The notes beneath the pieces were generated by a model. The model did not search any database. It was not told the DNA's origin and was given only the letters and a program-made list of their open reading frames with translations. The translations under genes were made by a program, and so were the position numbers. A DNA stretch of 64,000 bases from Lachnospiraceae oral taxon 107 str. F0167 (lineage in GTDB: Bacteria; Bacillota; Clostridia; Lachnospirales; Lachnospiraceae): the NCBI GenBank assembly GCA_000209465.1, contig GL890591.1:44164-108163 (forward strand). The letters are read 5' to 3'. This document shows, piece after piece, positions 16,971-26,413 of the stretch. Positions within the stretch are counted from its first letter, which is position 1; each line of letters begins with the position of its first letter.

Positions 16971-16982
16971 TTAGGGGAGAAT

Positions 16983-18245
16983 ATGATAGTTAAGGGGAAT
17001 TTGGTGGATTGTACCGAAAAAGGTACAATCAGAATAAGGAAAAAAAACTGTATAGTGATTGAAGAAGGTATTATTTCAAAAATATGTTCGGAAAATGAAT
17101 TGCCTGATTCTTTAAAGAATGAAGAGATTGAAGACTATGGTGATTCCTTAATAATACCGGGACTTATAGATATGCATTTACATGCTCCTCAATTTGCTTT
17201 CAGAGGGCTTGGAATGGATATGGAACTTTTAGACTGGCTGAATACATATACATTTCCTGAGGAAGCAAAATATAAGGATATTGAATATGCAAAAAAAGCC
17301 TATAAAAAGTTTGTGGATGCTCTGACTAAGAGTTATTCCACAAGGGCAATTGTATTTGCTACTTTACATACACAGGCAACAATATTATTGATGGATATGC
17401 TGGAAGAGAGCGGGCTGAAATGCTTTGTAGGTAAAGTAAATATGGACAGAAATTCTACGGATGAACTTATTGAAACTACAGAGTCATCCATAGATTCTAC
17501 AAATAAATGGTTGGAGGTCTGCGAAAGCAGATATCAAAATACCAAACCTGTAATTACACCAAGATTTATACCAAGCTGCAGTGATAAGCTGATGAAGGAA
17601 CTTGGAAAGATCAGAGGTGAAAATTACGGTTTACAGTCACATTTATCCGAAAATCCCAAGGAAATAGAATGGGTGAAGGAACTTTGTCCGGATGCAACAG
17701 GATATCTGGATGCCTATGATAAAAGGAGTAGCTTAAATAAAAGCAAAGTGCCTACCGTGATGGCACATTGCGTATACTCCGATGAAAAGGAAATGGAGCT
17801 TTTAAAGGAGAGGGATGTATATGTGGCACATTGTCCGCAGTCAAATATCTGCCTTTCATCAGGTATAGCTCCGATAAGGAAGTTCCTTAACAGTGGTATA
17901 AAGGTCGGTCTTGGAAGTGATATAGCAGCCGGCTATTCACTGAATATATTAAATCAGGCGGTAGAGGCGATAGGGCTTTCAAAGCTTTATTGGAGATATA
18001 TAGATAAAAATTCAAAACCTTTGGAGCTTGCCGAGGCGTTTTCCATGGCAACCAGAATTCCGGGAAGCTATTTTGGGAAGGTTGGAGCATTTGAGGAGGG
18101 CTTTGAAGCGGATATGCTTATCATAGATGATGGAGTATTAAATAAAGATATTGACGATTTAAGAAAAAGATTTGAAAGATTTTTATATTTATCGGATGAA
18201 TGTTCTATGAAAGCAAAATATGTATCAGGAAAAAAAATCTTATAA
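16983..18245 (+). CDS. guaD: Guanine deaminase
   Basis: A cytoplasmic amidohydrolase of 420 residues turning guanine into xanthine. Metal ligands are seen at DMHLH (H65, H67), SHLSEN (H220), AHCVYSD (H262) and GSDIAAG (D313). The guanine deaminase marks PQFAFRGLGMDMELLDWL and TFPEE follow the first motif; this separates it from the related SsnA. The start at 16983 has AGGGGAG before it; a longer frame from 16896 would run through the riboswitch. Control by the guanine riboswitch fits the function. Confidence 0.93.
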   Translation: MIVKGNLVDCTEKGTIRIRKKNCIVIEEGIISKICSENELPDSLKNEEIEDYGDSLIIPGLIDMHLHAPQFAFRGLGMDMELLDWLNTYTFPEEAKYKDIEYAKKAYKKFVDALTKSYSTRAIVFATLHTQATILLMDMLEESGLKCFVGKVNMDRNSTDELIETTESSIDSTNKWLEVCESRYQNTKPVITPRFIPSCSDKLMKELGKIRGENYGLQSHLSENPKEIEWVKELCPDATGYLDAYDKRSSLNKSKVPTVMAHCVYSDEKEMELLKERDVYVAHCPQSNICLSSGIAPIRKFLNSGIKVGLGSDIAAGYSLNILNQAVEAIGLSKLYWRYIDKNSKPLELAEAFSMATRIPGSYFGKVGAFEEGFEADMLIIDDGVLNKDIDDLRKRFERFLYLSDECSMKAKYVSGKKIL

Positions 18246-18276
18246 GTTAATTATTATAGGCTTTATTTTATATCTT

Positions 18277-18290
18277 AAACATATATGTTT
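18277..18290. promoter_or_regulatory. 14-base palindrome upstream of xdhA
   Basis: AAACATATATGTTT is a perfect palindrome about 100 bases before xdhA in a 147-base gap. It may be an operator for the xanthine dehydrogenase operon. No strong promoter was found next to it, so the role is uncertain. Confidence 0.3.
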
Positions 18291-18392
18291 CTAATGTTGT
18301 AAAGTAATTGAAAACAATCGATTCTTGCAGTAGATATAGGATAAAACTATAATTTGATTAATATAAAATATTACAATTAGAGAGGAAAGAAT

Positions 18393-20684
18393 ATGGAGGT
18401 TGGAAAAAGTATTGTCAGAGTAGATGCATTTGACAAGGTCACAGGCAGAACAAAGTATACCGATGATTTATGTGATGCGAGTGCCTATGTGGCAAAGATT
18501 TTGCATTCTACAATAGCTCATGGTAAGGTGCTTTCAGTTGATACTAGTGAAGCGGAGAAGATTGAAGGAGTTGTAAAGGTTGTTACATGCTTTGATCTGG
18601 GACCGTATAGAAATTACTTTCCTACGGCAGGACATCCATGGTCTACTGATGTAAGCCATCAGGACGTTGCAGACAGATTATTGCTTACCGATGAAGTTAA
18701 ATTCTATGGTGATGATGTTGCTGCGGTTATAGCTGAAAATGAGGTGGCTGCAAGTCAGGCTCTCAGAGCTATAAAGGTGGAATATGAGGAGTATCCTGTA
18801 GTTACAGATGTTTTGGAAGCTATGAAGGACGGTGCACCACAGATTCATAAGGATTACCCTAACAATATTTTAAAGCATACAAGTATCAGCAGAGGTAATT
18901 ATGCTGAGGCAATCAAAGAAGAGGGCCTTACTGTAGTTGACAGATGGTATAATACTGAACCTGTACAGCATTGCCATATAGAGAACTTTATCTGCTACGC
19001 ATATGCAGAAGGCAAAAGAATTACGATAGTAGCTTCTACACAGATTCCTCATATTGCAAGAAGAGTTGTAGGTCAGGCTCTCGGTATTCCTTGGGGAGAT
19101 GTAAGAGTTATTAAGCCTTATATCGGTGGTGGCTTCGGAAATAAGCAGGATATACTATATGAGCCGCTTTGTGCATTCCTTTCATTACAGGTGGGAGGAC
19201 ATCTTGTAAAGCTTGATTGCAGCAGAGAGGAAACTTTCTTTGCAAACAGAACAAGACATGGCATAAGGTTCCATATAATTTCACATGTAAGAAAAGACGG
19301 TACGTATGCCGCAAGAAAGATAGAAGCATTCTCAAACCAGGGTGCATATGCTTCGCACGGACATTCTATTGCAGCAAAGGGACTGGGAGCTTTCCCACAG
19401 CTTTATCCATGTGATAATGTTGAGGGTGATGCATATACTGTATTTACAAACAGACCTGTAGCCGGAGCTATGAGAGGATACGGTATACCTCAGGCTATGT
19501 TTGCGGTAGAGTCTCATACAGAGGATGTTGCAAAGATAATGGGCATTGCACCTATTGACTTCAGACTTAAGAACCTTATGCCGCAGGGATATAAGGACGC
19601 TTTTTCAAAGAATGAAAACTACTATGATACATTCAGACAATGTATCGAAAAAGGTAAAGCTTATATGGACTATGATAACAGAGTCAAAGAGCTTTCAAAA
19701 CAGACAGGCAGAGTAAGAACAGGTATAGGAATGGCTGCATTCTGGTATAATACTGCGGTTTGGCCTATATCACTTGAGTCATCATCATCAAGACTTGTAC
19801 TTAATCAGGACGGTTCTGTAACATTACAGCTTGGTGAGACCGAAATCGGTCAGGGTGCGGATACGGCATTCTCACAGATGGCGGCTGAGATTCTTGGAAT
19901 CAGTACAGATGAAGTACATATCGTTTCAAACCAGGATACAGATATTACTCCTTTCGGTACAGGCGCATATGCATCGAGACAGACCTATATAGGCGGTTTC
20001 TCTATTGCCAAGACAGCAGGACTTTTGAAGGAGAAGATACTTGATTATGCATATATTTTGACAAATATGCCACCTGCAATCACAGATATCAAGAATTCTA
20101 TGATAATAAGAACTACTGATAACAGAGAACTTATTTCATTAAAGGATTTGGCAACGGAAGCACTTTATTCTCTAAGTGACAGCAGACATATTACAGCGGA
20201 GTCTACAGCACAAATAAAATCAAATGCATATTCATTCGGATGCTGTTTTGCAGAGGTTGAAGTTGATATTGATATGTGTAAAGCAAAGCTCACAAAGATA
20301 ATAAATGTACATGACTGCGGTAAGCTTATCAACCCTGCGCTTGCTAAGGCACAGGTTGAGGGCGGTATGAGTATGGGTATAGGATATGCACTCTCGGAGG
20401 TACAGCTTGTAGATAAGAAGACAGGAAAAGTTTTAAATGATAACCTGCTTGATTATAAGCTTTCTACATGTATGGATCATCCACATCTTGAGACGGCGTT
20501 CGTTGAAAATCCTGAGCCTACATCACCATTCGGTACAAAATCATTGGGTGAGCCACCGGTTTGTCCTGTGGCACCGGCTATAAGAAACGCTATTATGAAT
20601 GCTACAGGTGTAGGTGTTAATGAATTACCTTTACGTCCGGAAAAACTGTATGAATATTTTGACAAAGCAGGTTTACTTAAGTAG
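18393..20684 (+). CDS. xdhA: Xanthine dehydrogenase, molybdenum-binding subunit
   Basis: The catalytic subunit (763 residues) of a three-part molybdenum hydroxylase that oxidises hypoxanthine and xanthine, or a related purine. Cofactor loops are seen as GGGFGNKQD, AGAMRGYGIPQ and EIGQGADTAF; the base catalyst is Glu720 in SLGEPP. It lacks the FeS and FAD parts, which are encoded by the next two genes. Because yqeB, yqeC and selD are close by, the cofactor probably carries selenium in place of the terminal sulfur; this is inference from the known trait. GAGAGGAAAG lies before the start. Confidence 0.93.
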   Translation: MEVGKSIVRVDAFDKVTGRTKYTDDLCDASAYVAKILHSTIAHGKVLSVDTSEAEKIEGVVKVVTCFDLGPYRNYFPTAGHPWSTDVSHQDVADRLLLTDEVKFYGDDVAAVIAENEVAASQALRAIKVEYEEYPVVTDVLEAMKDGAPQIHKDYPNNILKHTSISRGNYAEAIKEEGLTVVDRWYNTEPVQHCHIENFICYAYAEGKRITIVASTQIPHIARRVVGQALGIPWGDVRVIKPYIGGGFGNKQDILYEPLCAFLSLQVGGHLVKLDCSREETFFANRTRHGIRFHIISHVRKDGTYAARKIEAFSNQGAYASHGHSIAAKGLGAFPQLYPCDNVEGDAYTVFTNRPVAGAMRGYGIPQAMFAVESHTEDVAKIMGIAPIDFRLKNLMPQGYKDAFSKNENYYDTFRQCIEKGKAYMDYDNRVKELSKQTGRVRTGIGMAAFWYNTAVWPISLESSSSRLVLNQDGSVTLQLGETEIGQGADTAFSQMAAEILGISTDEVHIVSNQDTDITPFGTGAYASRQTYIGGFSIAKTAGLLKEKILDYAYILTNMPPAITDIKNSMIIRTTDNRELISLKDLATEALYSLSDSRHITAESTAQIKSNAYSFGCCFAEVEVDIDMCKAKLTKIINVHDCGKLINPALAKAQVEGGMSMGIGYALSEVQLVDKKTGKVLNDNLLDYKLSTCMDHPHLETAFVENPEPTSPFGTKSLGEPPVCPVAPAIRNAIMNATGVGVNELPLRPEKLYEYFDKAGLLK

Positions 20685-20693
20685 GAGGAAGAA

Positions 20694-21593
20694 ATGTACG
20701 ATATAAAAGCTTTATATGAGGCGACAAGCGTAGATGATGCTTGCAGACTTTTAAAAGAACATCCGGACTCACAGGTTATTGCCGGCGGAAGTGATGTTTT
20801 GGTACAGATAAGAGAAGGAAAGAGAGCGGGTAAGGAGCTTGTAAGTATCTATATGCTTGATGAGCTTAGAGGTATCTGCCTTGATGCCGATGAAAATATA
20901 AGAATAGGATCTTTAACAAGCTTCTCACATATTACAAAGAATCCTATTATACAAAAATACATAAATGTACTTGGTGAAGCTGTGGATCAGATAGGTGGAC
21001 CGCAGATCAGAAATATAGGAACTATCGGTGGAAATACATGTAACGGTGTTACATCAGCAGACTCCGCTTCCACACTTTTTGCATGGGATGCACAGGTTGA
21101 GATAGCCGGAGAGGGCTACAGAAGATTAGTACCTATAAATGAATTTTATATAAAGGCCGGAACAGTGGATTTAAAAGAGGGTGAAATACAGACAGCTATC
21201 ATCATTCCGAAGAAAGCTTATGAGGGTTATAAGGGACATTATATAAAATATGCCATGAGAGAGGCTATGGATATCGCTACTACAGGATGTTCGGTAAATG
21301 TAAAACTCTCAGAGGATAAAAAGACATTCGAAGATGTAAGAATAGCTTATGGTGTAGCAGGTCCTATCCCTATGAGAGTACATACAGCGGAAAACTTTAT
21401 CAGAGGTAAAGAAGTTAATGAGGAGAATATAGAGGCTTTTGCTCAGAAAGTTTTGGAAGATATAAATCCTCGTGATTCATGGAGAGCAAGTAAAGCTTTC
21501 AGATGTCATATAGGCGTGGTTATGGCAAGAAAAGCCTGTGAAAAGGCTGTAAAACAGGCAGGAGGTAAGGTCGATGACAGGGCAGAGTTATAA
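20694..21593 (+). CDS. xdhB: Xanthine dehydrogenase, FAD-binding subunit
   Basis: A 299-residue flavoprotein of the CO dehydrogenase/XDH FAD family that passes electrons to NAD. The FAD-binding segments are VIAGGSDVLVQIREG and TIGGNTCNGVTSADSAS. It starts 9 bases after xdhA with AGGAGG and overlaps xdhC by 20 bases. Confidence 0.93.
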   Translation: MYDIKALYEATSVDDACRLLKEHPDSQVIAGGSDVLVQIREGKRAGKELVSIYMLDELRGICLDADENIRIGSLTSFSHITKNPIIQKYINVLGEAVDQIGGPQIRNIGTIGGNTCNGVTSADSASTLFAWDAQVEIAGEGYRRLVPINEFYIKAGTVDLKEGEIQTAIIIPKKAYEGYKGHYIKYAMREAMDIATTGCSVNVKLSEDKKTFEDVRIAYGVAGPIPMRVHTAENFIRGKEVNEENIEAFAQKVLEDINPRDSWRASKAFRCHIGVVMARKACEKAVKQAGGKVDDRAEL

Positions 21594-22065
21594 ATTAGTC
21601 AGTTGTACCATCAATGGTAAGAAATGTGAGAAAATGGTAGATGTAAGAAGCTCACTTACAGATATGCTTAGAAATGACTACAGACTTACTTCTGTAAAGA
21701 AAGGCTGTGAGGTAGGAGAGTGTGGAGCATGTAATGTCCTTATAGACGGTGAAGCATTCAACTCATGTATCTACCTGGCAGTTTGGGCTGAGGGCAAGGA
21801 TATCCTCACATTGGAAGGTCTTATGGGACCAAATGGAGAAATTTCAGATTTACAGCAGGCATTTATAGATGAAGCGGCGGTACAATGCGGATTCTGTACA
21901 CCGGGATTTGTAATGTCGGCTACCGAAATTCTAAACAGCGGAAAACTGTATTCAAAAGAAGAACTTAGAAAACTCCTTTCAGGACATCTTTGCAGATGTA
22001 CAGGTTATGAAAATATACTTGTAGCGGTTGAAAAGACAATGAAAAAGAGACTTGGAGTAGAATAA
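21574..22065 (+). CDS. xdhC: Xanthine dehydrogenase, [2Fe-2S] subunit
   Basis: A 163-residue ferredoxin-like subunit with two clusters. The plant-type cluster uses C45, C50, C53 and C65 (GCEVGECGAC...SC); the second uses C105, C108, C140 and C142 (CGFC...CRC). It moves electrons from the molybdenum site to FAD. The start lies inside the end of xdhB. Confidence 0.94.
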   Translation: MTGQSYKLVSCTINGKKCEKMVDVRSSLTDMLRNDYRLTSVKKGCEVGECGACNVLIDGEAFNSCIYLAVWAEGKDILTLEGLMGPNGEISDLQQAFIDEAAVQCGFCTPGFVMSATEILNSGKLYSKEELRKLLSGHLCRCTGYENILVAVEKTMKKRLGVE

Positions 22066-22094
22066 TAAAGGATAGCTGAACTTTCGGAGGGAGT

Positions 22095-23828
22095 ATGGAC
22101 AAAGACAGCTTAAAGCGACTGATTGATGTGGCGAATGGGAAGAAAAAAGCGGAACTTGTAATAAAAAACGGATCTATTGTAGATGTTTGCAGCGGTAAAG
22201 TATTCAAAGCCGATTTGGCTATAGCAGAAGGATATATCGCGGGATTTGGAGAGTATGAAGGTGAAAAAGAAATAGATATAGAAGAAAAATATATTTCTCC
22301 TGGACTTATGGATGCACATATTCATATTGAGTCCTCATACTGCACTCCGGAGGAGTTTGGCAGGATGGTGGTGCCTCATGGCACTACCACGGTCATTGCC
22401 GATCCTCATGAGATAGTGAATGTATGTGGAATAAACGGATTTCACTATATGCAAAATGCAGCCAAAAACACCTGCCTTTCAGTTAAATATATGATGCCGT
22501 CCTGTGTACCTGCAACAAGTATGGAGGATGCGGGATGTATAATACTTGCAAAAGATATGAAAGAAGATATTGTATCCGAAGCTGTTCCGGGACTTGGCGA
22601 GTTCATGGATTACAATGCAATAATACAAAATGATAATATTGCACTTGATAAGCTGGTTTTAGCAAGAAATCATAAAAAGATAATAGACGGACATAGTCCC
22701 AATCTTTTTGGAAAGGATTTGAATGCATATGTTTGCGGCGGAATAGATACGGACCATGAGTGTTCAACTCTCGAAGAGATGGAAGACAGACTGAGTCGTG
22801 GCATATATGTACAATTACGTCAGGGCTCAGCCTGTCACAATTTGGAAGCACTTATACCTGGTATAAATGAATTTAATTTTAGAAGATGTTTATTATGTTC
22901 GGATGACAGACAACCAAAGACTATTTTTGAGGACGGACATCTGGAATATCATCTAAGAACCTTGGTAAAGGCGGGAATATCGCCTGTTATGGCTATAGCA
23001 ATGGCTACAATAAATGTAAGTGATTGCTATGGACTAAAGGACAGAGGAATGATTGTGCCGGGTAAAAGAGCGGATTTTGTTATCTTTGATGATCTTAAAG
23101 ATTTTAAAGTTTCATCGGTTTATATACTGGGAGAAGAGGTCGCAAAAGACGGAAACTATCTAAAAGAATTAGAAAAGTATGATATCTCGGGAGTATCAGA
23201 TACCGTACATTTAGATAATTTCAAAAAAGAAATGCTACAAATGTGCCTAAAATCCGATGAAGTTTTCGCAATAGAAATGATTGCGGGAGGAGTGCTGTCT
23301 AAAAAGACAAAGATTAAGATAAAAAGGGATGAAAAAGGATTTTTTGTCTTTGATAAAAATATAGATGCCTGCAAATGTGCGGTGATAGAAAGACATCATA
23401 ATACCGGAAAGGTCGGACTTGGAATTATAAAGGGCTATGGTATTAAGAGCGGAGCAATAGCGGCGTCAGTCGCACATGATTCACATAATATAATATGTGT
23501 AGGCGTTAATGATGATGAAATGTATATGGCAATAGAGAATGTGAAGGAAAACGGTGGAGGTTTTTCACTGGTCAAAGACGGTAAGGTAATAGAAAGTCTG
23601 TCTTTGCCGGTAGCCGGTCTTATGAGTGATTTGAGCGGAGAAGAGGTATCAAAGAAACTTTTAAGTCTTCACAAAAAGGCTGTGGATGAATTAGGGGTGA
23701 ATGAAAGTCTTGAGCCTGTAATGTCACTTACTTTTATGTCACTTATGGTTATACCTGAGTTAAAGCTCACTGCCAGAGGCTTGTTCGATATTTTTGAAAA
23801 CAAGTTTATAGACATTGAGGCGGATTAA
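22095..23828 (+). CDS. ade: Adenine deaminase
   Basis: A 577-residue metal-dependent amidohydrolase that turns adenine into hypoxanthine. Hallmarks are PGLMDAHIHIESSYCTPEEF, VADPHEI-like TTTVIADPHEIVNV and a DGHSPN motif (IDGHSPNLFGKDL), all typical of the Ade family. It follows xdhC by 29 bases with GGAGGG, so it is very likely in the same operon, supplying hypoxanthine to XdhABC. Confidence 0.95.
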   Translation: MDKDSLKRLIDVANGKKKAELVIKNGSIVDVCSGKVFKADLAIAEGYIAGFGEYEGEKEIDIEEKYISPGLMDAHIHIESSYCTPEEFGRMVVPHGTTTVIADPHEIVNVCGINGFHYMQNAAKNTCLSVKYMMPSCVPATSMEDAGCIILAKDMKEDIVSEAVPGLGEFMDYNAIIQNDNIALDKLVLARNHKKIIDGHSPNLFGKDLNAYVCGGIDTDHECSTLEEMEDRLSRGIYVQLRQGSACHNLEALIPGINEFNFRRCLLCSDDRQPKTIFEDGHLEYHLRTLVKAGISPVMAIAMATINVSDCYGLKDRGMIVPGKRADFVIFDDLKDFKVSSVYILGEEVAKDGNYLKELEKYDISGVSDTVHLDNFKKEMLQMCLKSDEVFAIEMIAGGVLSKKTKIKIKRDEKGFFVFDKNIDACKCAVIERHHNTGKVGLGIIKGYGIKSGAIAASVAHDSHNIICVGVNDDEMYMAIENVKENGGGFSLVKDGKVIESLSLPVAGLMSDLSGEEVSKKLLSLHKKAVDELGVNESLEPVMSLTFMSLMVIPELKLTARGLFDIFENKFIDIEAD

Positions 23829-23905
23829 GTTTTTAAAATATATTAAATGGCAGTGATATATAGGCTGAATAACTTGAATAAAATTTGACTTAGAGGAAAC
23901 TAAAA

Positions 23906-23927
23906 ACTCCGGGCCGGATACCGGAGT
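23906..23927 (+). promoter_or_regulatory. Stem-loop just upstream of the purine permease
   Basis: ACTCCGG/CCGGAGT (7 perfect pairs, 8-base loop) ends 13 bases before the ribosome binding site. No T-run follows, so it is not a terminator. It may stabilise the message or affect translation. Confidence 0.4.
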
Positions 23928-23951
23928 ATAATAAAAAAAAGGAGACTATAT

Positions 23952-25334
23952 ATGGAAAAGTTTTTTAAGCTAAAAGAAAATGGGACCGATGTAAAAACTG
24001 AAGTCATTGCCGGTATTACAACCTTTATGACAATGGCATATATCCTTGCAGTAAACCCTAATATCCTTGCCGATGCAGGTATGGACAGAGGTGCCGTATT
24101 TACAGCAACCGCAGTAGCGGCATTTTTAGGTACTGCATTGATGGCATTATTGGCAAATTATCCGTTTGCACTTGCTCCGGGAATGGGACTTAATGCATAT
24201 TTTGCATATACCGTAGTTTTAGGTATGGGATATAGCTGGCAGACAGCTCTTACAGCAGTATTTGTAGAAGGTATTATTTTTATAGCACTTTCAGTTACAA
24301 ATGTGCGTGAGGCTATCTTTAATGCGGTTCCACGAAACTTAAAATCAGCTGTAAGTGTGGGTATCGGACTTTTTATTGCATTTATCGGACTTCAAAATGC
24401 TAAGATCGTTATCGGCGGTGCTACATTGGTAGAGTTGTTTTCAATAAAGGGATACAATAGTATTCATGCAGCGGAAGGTGTTGCAGGTTCAGTTAATGAT
24501 GTCGGTATTACAGTGCTTATAGCAATTATAGGTGTTATTATTACAGCACTTTTAGTTGTAAAGGAAGTTAAGGGAAATATATTACTCGGAATATTGGCAA
24601 CATGGATTCTTGGAATAATTGCTCAATTAACAGGACTCTATGTCCCAAATCCTGCACTTGGACTCTTCAGCGTATTGCCTGATTTCTCAAACGGACTCAG
24701 TATACCAAGTATTGGTCCGGTTTTATTTAAACTTGAGTTTGACAAGATTAAGTCATTAAACTTTGTAGTAGTTATGTTTGCATTCTTATTTGTAGACTTA
24801 TTTGATACAATCGGAACATTGATCGGTGTATCTACAAAGGCGGGAATGCTTGATAAGGACGGCAAGCTTCCGAATATCAAGGGTGCCTTACTTGCAGATG
24901 CTATAGCAACAACAGCAGGTGCAATGCTTGGTACTACTACAGTTACAACATTCGTTGAGTCTGCTTCAGGTGTTTCAGAGGGTGGAAGAACAGGTCTTAC
25001 AGCAATGACAACAGCTGTTCTCTTTGCAGTATCACTTCTTTTATCACCTATATTCCTTGCTATACCTTCATTTGCAACAGCACCTGCACTTATAGTGGTA
25101 GGATTTTATATGTTCACAAATGTGGTACATATTGATTTCTCAGATATGACAGAGGCTATACCTTGCTATATCTGTATAGTTGCAATGCCGCTCTTCTACA
25201 GCATTTCAGAAGGTATATCAATGGGAATCATATCATATGTATTGATCAATGCATGTACAGGAAGATCTAAAAAAGTTACACCGCTTATGTATGTACTTTC
25301 AATATTGTTTATACTAAAATATGCGTTACTTTAA
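23952..25334 (+). CDS. NCS2 family adenine/guanine/hypoxanthine permease (AzgA/PbuG type)
   Basis: A 460-residue transporter with about 13 membrane segments. The N-terminus EVIAGITTFMTMAYILAVNP and the loop PFALAPGMGLNAYF are marks of the AzgA/PbuG branch, distinct from the xanthine branch at 13161. It probably imports adenine, guanine or hypoxanthine for ade, guaD and xdhABC. A strong terminator follows and closes the purine region. Confidence 0.92.
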   Translation: MEKFFKLKENGTDVKTEVIAGITTFMTMAYILAVNPNILADAGMDRGAVFTATAVAAFLGTALMALLANYPFALAPGMGLNAYFAYTVVLGMGYSWQTALTAVFVEGIIFIALSVTNVREAIFNAVPRNLKSAVSVGIGLFIAFIGLQNAKIVIGGATLVELFSIKGYNSIHAAEGVAGSVNDVGITVLIAIIGVIITALLVVKEVKGNILLGILATWILGIIAQLTGLYVPNPALGLFSVLPDFSNGLSIPSIGPVLFKLEFDKIKSLNFVVVMFAFLFVDLFDTIGTLIGVSTKAGMLDKDGKLPNIKGALLADAIATTAGAMLGTTTVTTFVESASGVSEGGRTGLTAMTTAVLFAVSLLLSPIFLAIPSFATAPALIVVGFYMFTNVVHIDFSDMTEAIPCYICIVAMPLFYSISEGISMGIISYVLINACTGRSKKVTPLMYVLSILFILKYALL

Positions 25335-25376
25335 TTAGAGCTTATATTTTCACTGCCTTAAATAAATATTTTAAAC

Positions 25377-25407
25377 AGAGATATGGGGAAACCCATATCT
25401 CTTTTTT
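25377..25407 (+). terminator. Intrinsic terminator after the purine permease
   Basis: An 11-bp perfect stem AGAGATATGGG/CCCATATCTCT followed by six Ts, 43 bases after the stop codon. Confidence 0.93.
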
Positions 25408-25681
25408 ATCGAGGGTTTTAGTAAAGAAATCATAATTATAAAATTAAATTTTATAAAGTTTAGCATTTAGTAGGCATAGTAGATATAATATATAAATCAA
25501 TCTAATAAGAGAAAATATGATAAATAGCCGTATTAGTATATTGTGCACAAATAAAAACAATGTAAAATGTGTACTTTTAATAATGCCCGGATGGAGTGAA
25601 GAAAGTAAAAACAGAATGATACTAAAGCATTGAAAATTTCTTTCAGAAATGATAAGATATTTTCAGATGGAGGTAGTAAAA
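25408..25681 (+). other. Intergenic leader of the nanE operon
   Basis: No gene. It holds a perfect palindrome TTGTGCACAA (25541-25550) and an inverted repeat TGAAAATTTCTTTCA (about 25632-25646) close to nanE, both possible operator sites, for example for the RpiR protein encoded at 36775. A TATAAT occurs near 25484 without a clear -35 box. GGAGG at the end is the nanE ribosome binding site. Confidence 0.4.
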
Positions 25682-26374
25682 ATGAATGACAAAATCAAAA
25701 ACCTACAAGGGAAACTGATTGTTTCATGCCAGGCACTGGAAAATGAACCTTTACATTCAGACTTCATTATGGGGAGAATGGCTCTCGCAGCAAAGATGGG
25801 CGGAGCGTGTGGCATCAGAGCAAACTCTATTGTGGATATAGAAGAGATAAAAAAACAGGTAGATTTGCCGATAATCGGAATTATAAAAAAGGATTATGCA
25901 GGCAGTGAGGTTTATATCACACCAACTATGGATGAGGTGGATGCTTTGGTAGAGGCAGGAGTTGATATAATTGCTATGGATGCAACATGTAGACTTAGAC
26001 CTGAGGGAAAGAGTCTTAGGGAATTCTTTTCAGAGGTCAGGGAGAAATATCCGAATACATTATTTATGGCGGATTGCTCCACGGAAGAAGAGGCTTTATT
26101 TGCAGATGAAATAGGTTTTGACTTCATCGGTACTACTATGGTCGGTTATACTAAGGAGAGTGAGGGACTTAGAATCGAAGCAAATGATTTCGAGATTCTT
26201 AGAAATATCATTTCCAAAGTAAAACACAGGGTTATAGCCGAAGGAAATATAAATACACCTGATAAATGCAGAAGAGTTATAGAGCTTGGTGCTTTCAGCG
26301 TAGTAGTGGGTTCTATTATTACAAGACCTCAACTTATAACAAGAGAATTTTCGAAAGTACTTGAGAAAATATAA
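25682..26374 (+). CDS. nanE: N-acylglucosamine-6-phosphate 2-epimerase (ManNAc-6-P epimerase)
   Basis: A 230-residue TIM-barrel enzyme converting ManNAc-6-phosphate to GlcNAc-6-phosphate, normally in sialic acid or ManNAc use. Visible motifs are [14 protein letters not shown] at the start, [20 protein letters not shown] and GTTMVGYT. The start at 25682 has GGAGG upstream. It heads a locus of sugar ABC importers, but nanA and nanK are not in the window, so free or bound ManNAc may be the true source. Confidence 0.92.
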   Translation: MNDKIKNLQGKLIVSCQALENEPLHSDFIMGRMALAAKMGGACGIRANSIVDIEEIKKQVDLPIIGIIKKDYAGSEVYITPTMDEVDALVEAGVDIIAMDATCRLRPEGKSLREFFSEVREKYPNTLFMADCSTEEEALFADEIGFDFIGTTMVGYTKESEGLRIEANDFEILRNIISKVKHRVIAEGNINTPDKCRRVIELGAFSVVVGSIITRPQLITREFSKVLEKI

Positions 26375-26413
26375 ATTTTATTTTTAATATAAGGAATTAA
26401 GGAGGTATTCGGT

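Noticed and set aside
16896..16982. Longer guanine deaminase N-terminus starting at 16896
   Set aside because: This stretch is the 3' part of the riboswitch and its terminator; a good ribosome site precedes 16983.
25625..25650. Catabolite-responsive element before nanE
   Set aside because: TGAAAATTTCTTTCA is an inverted repeat but lacks the central CG and spacing of the cre consensus.
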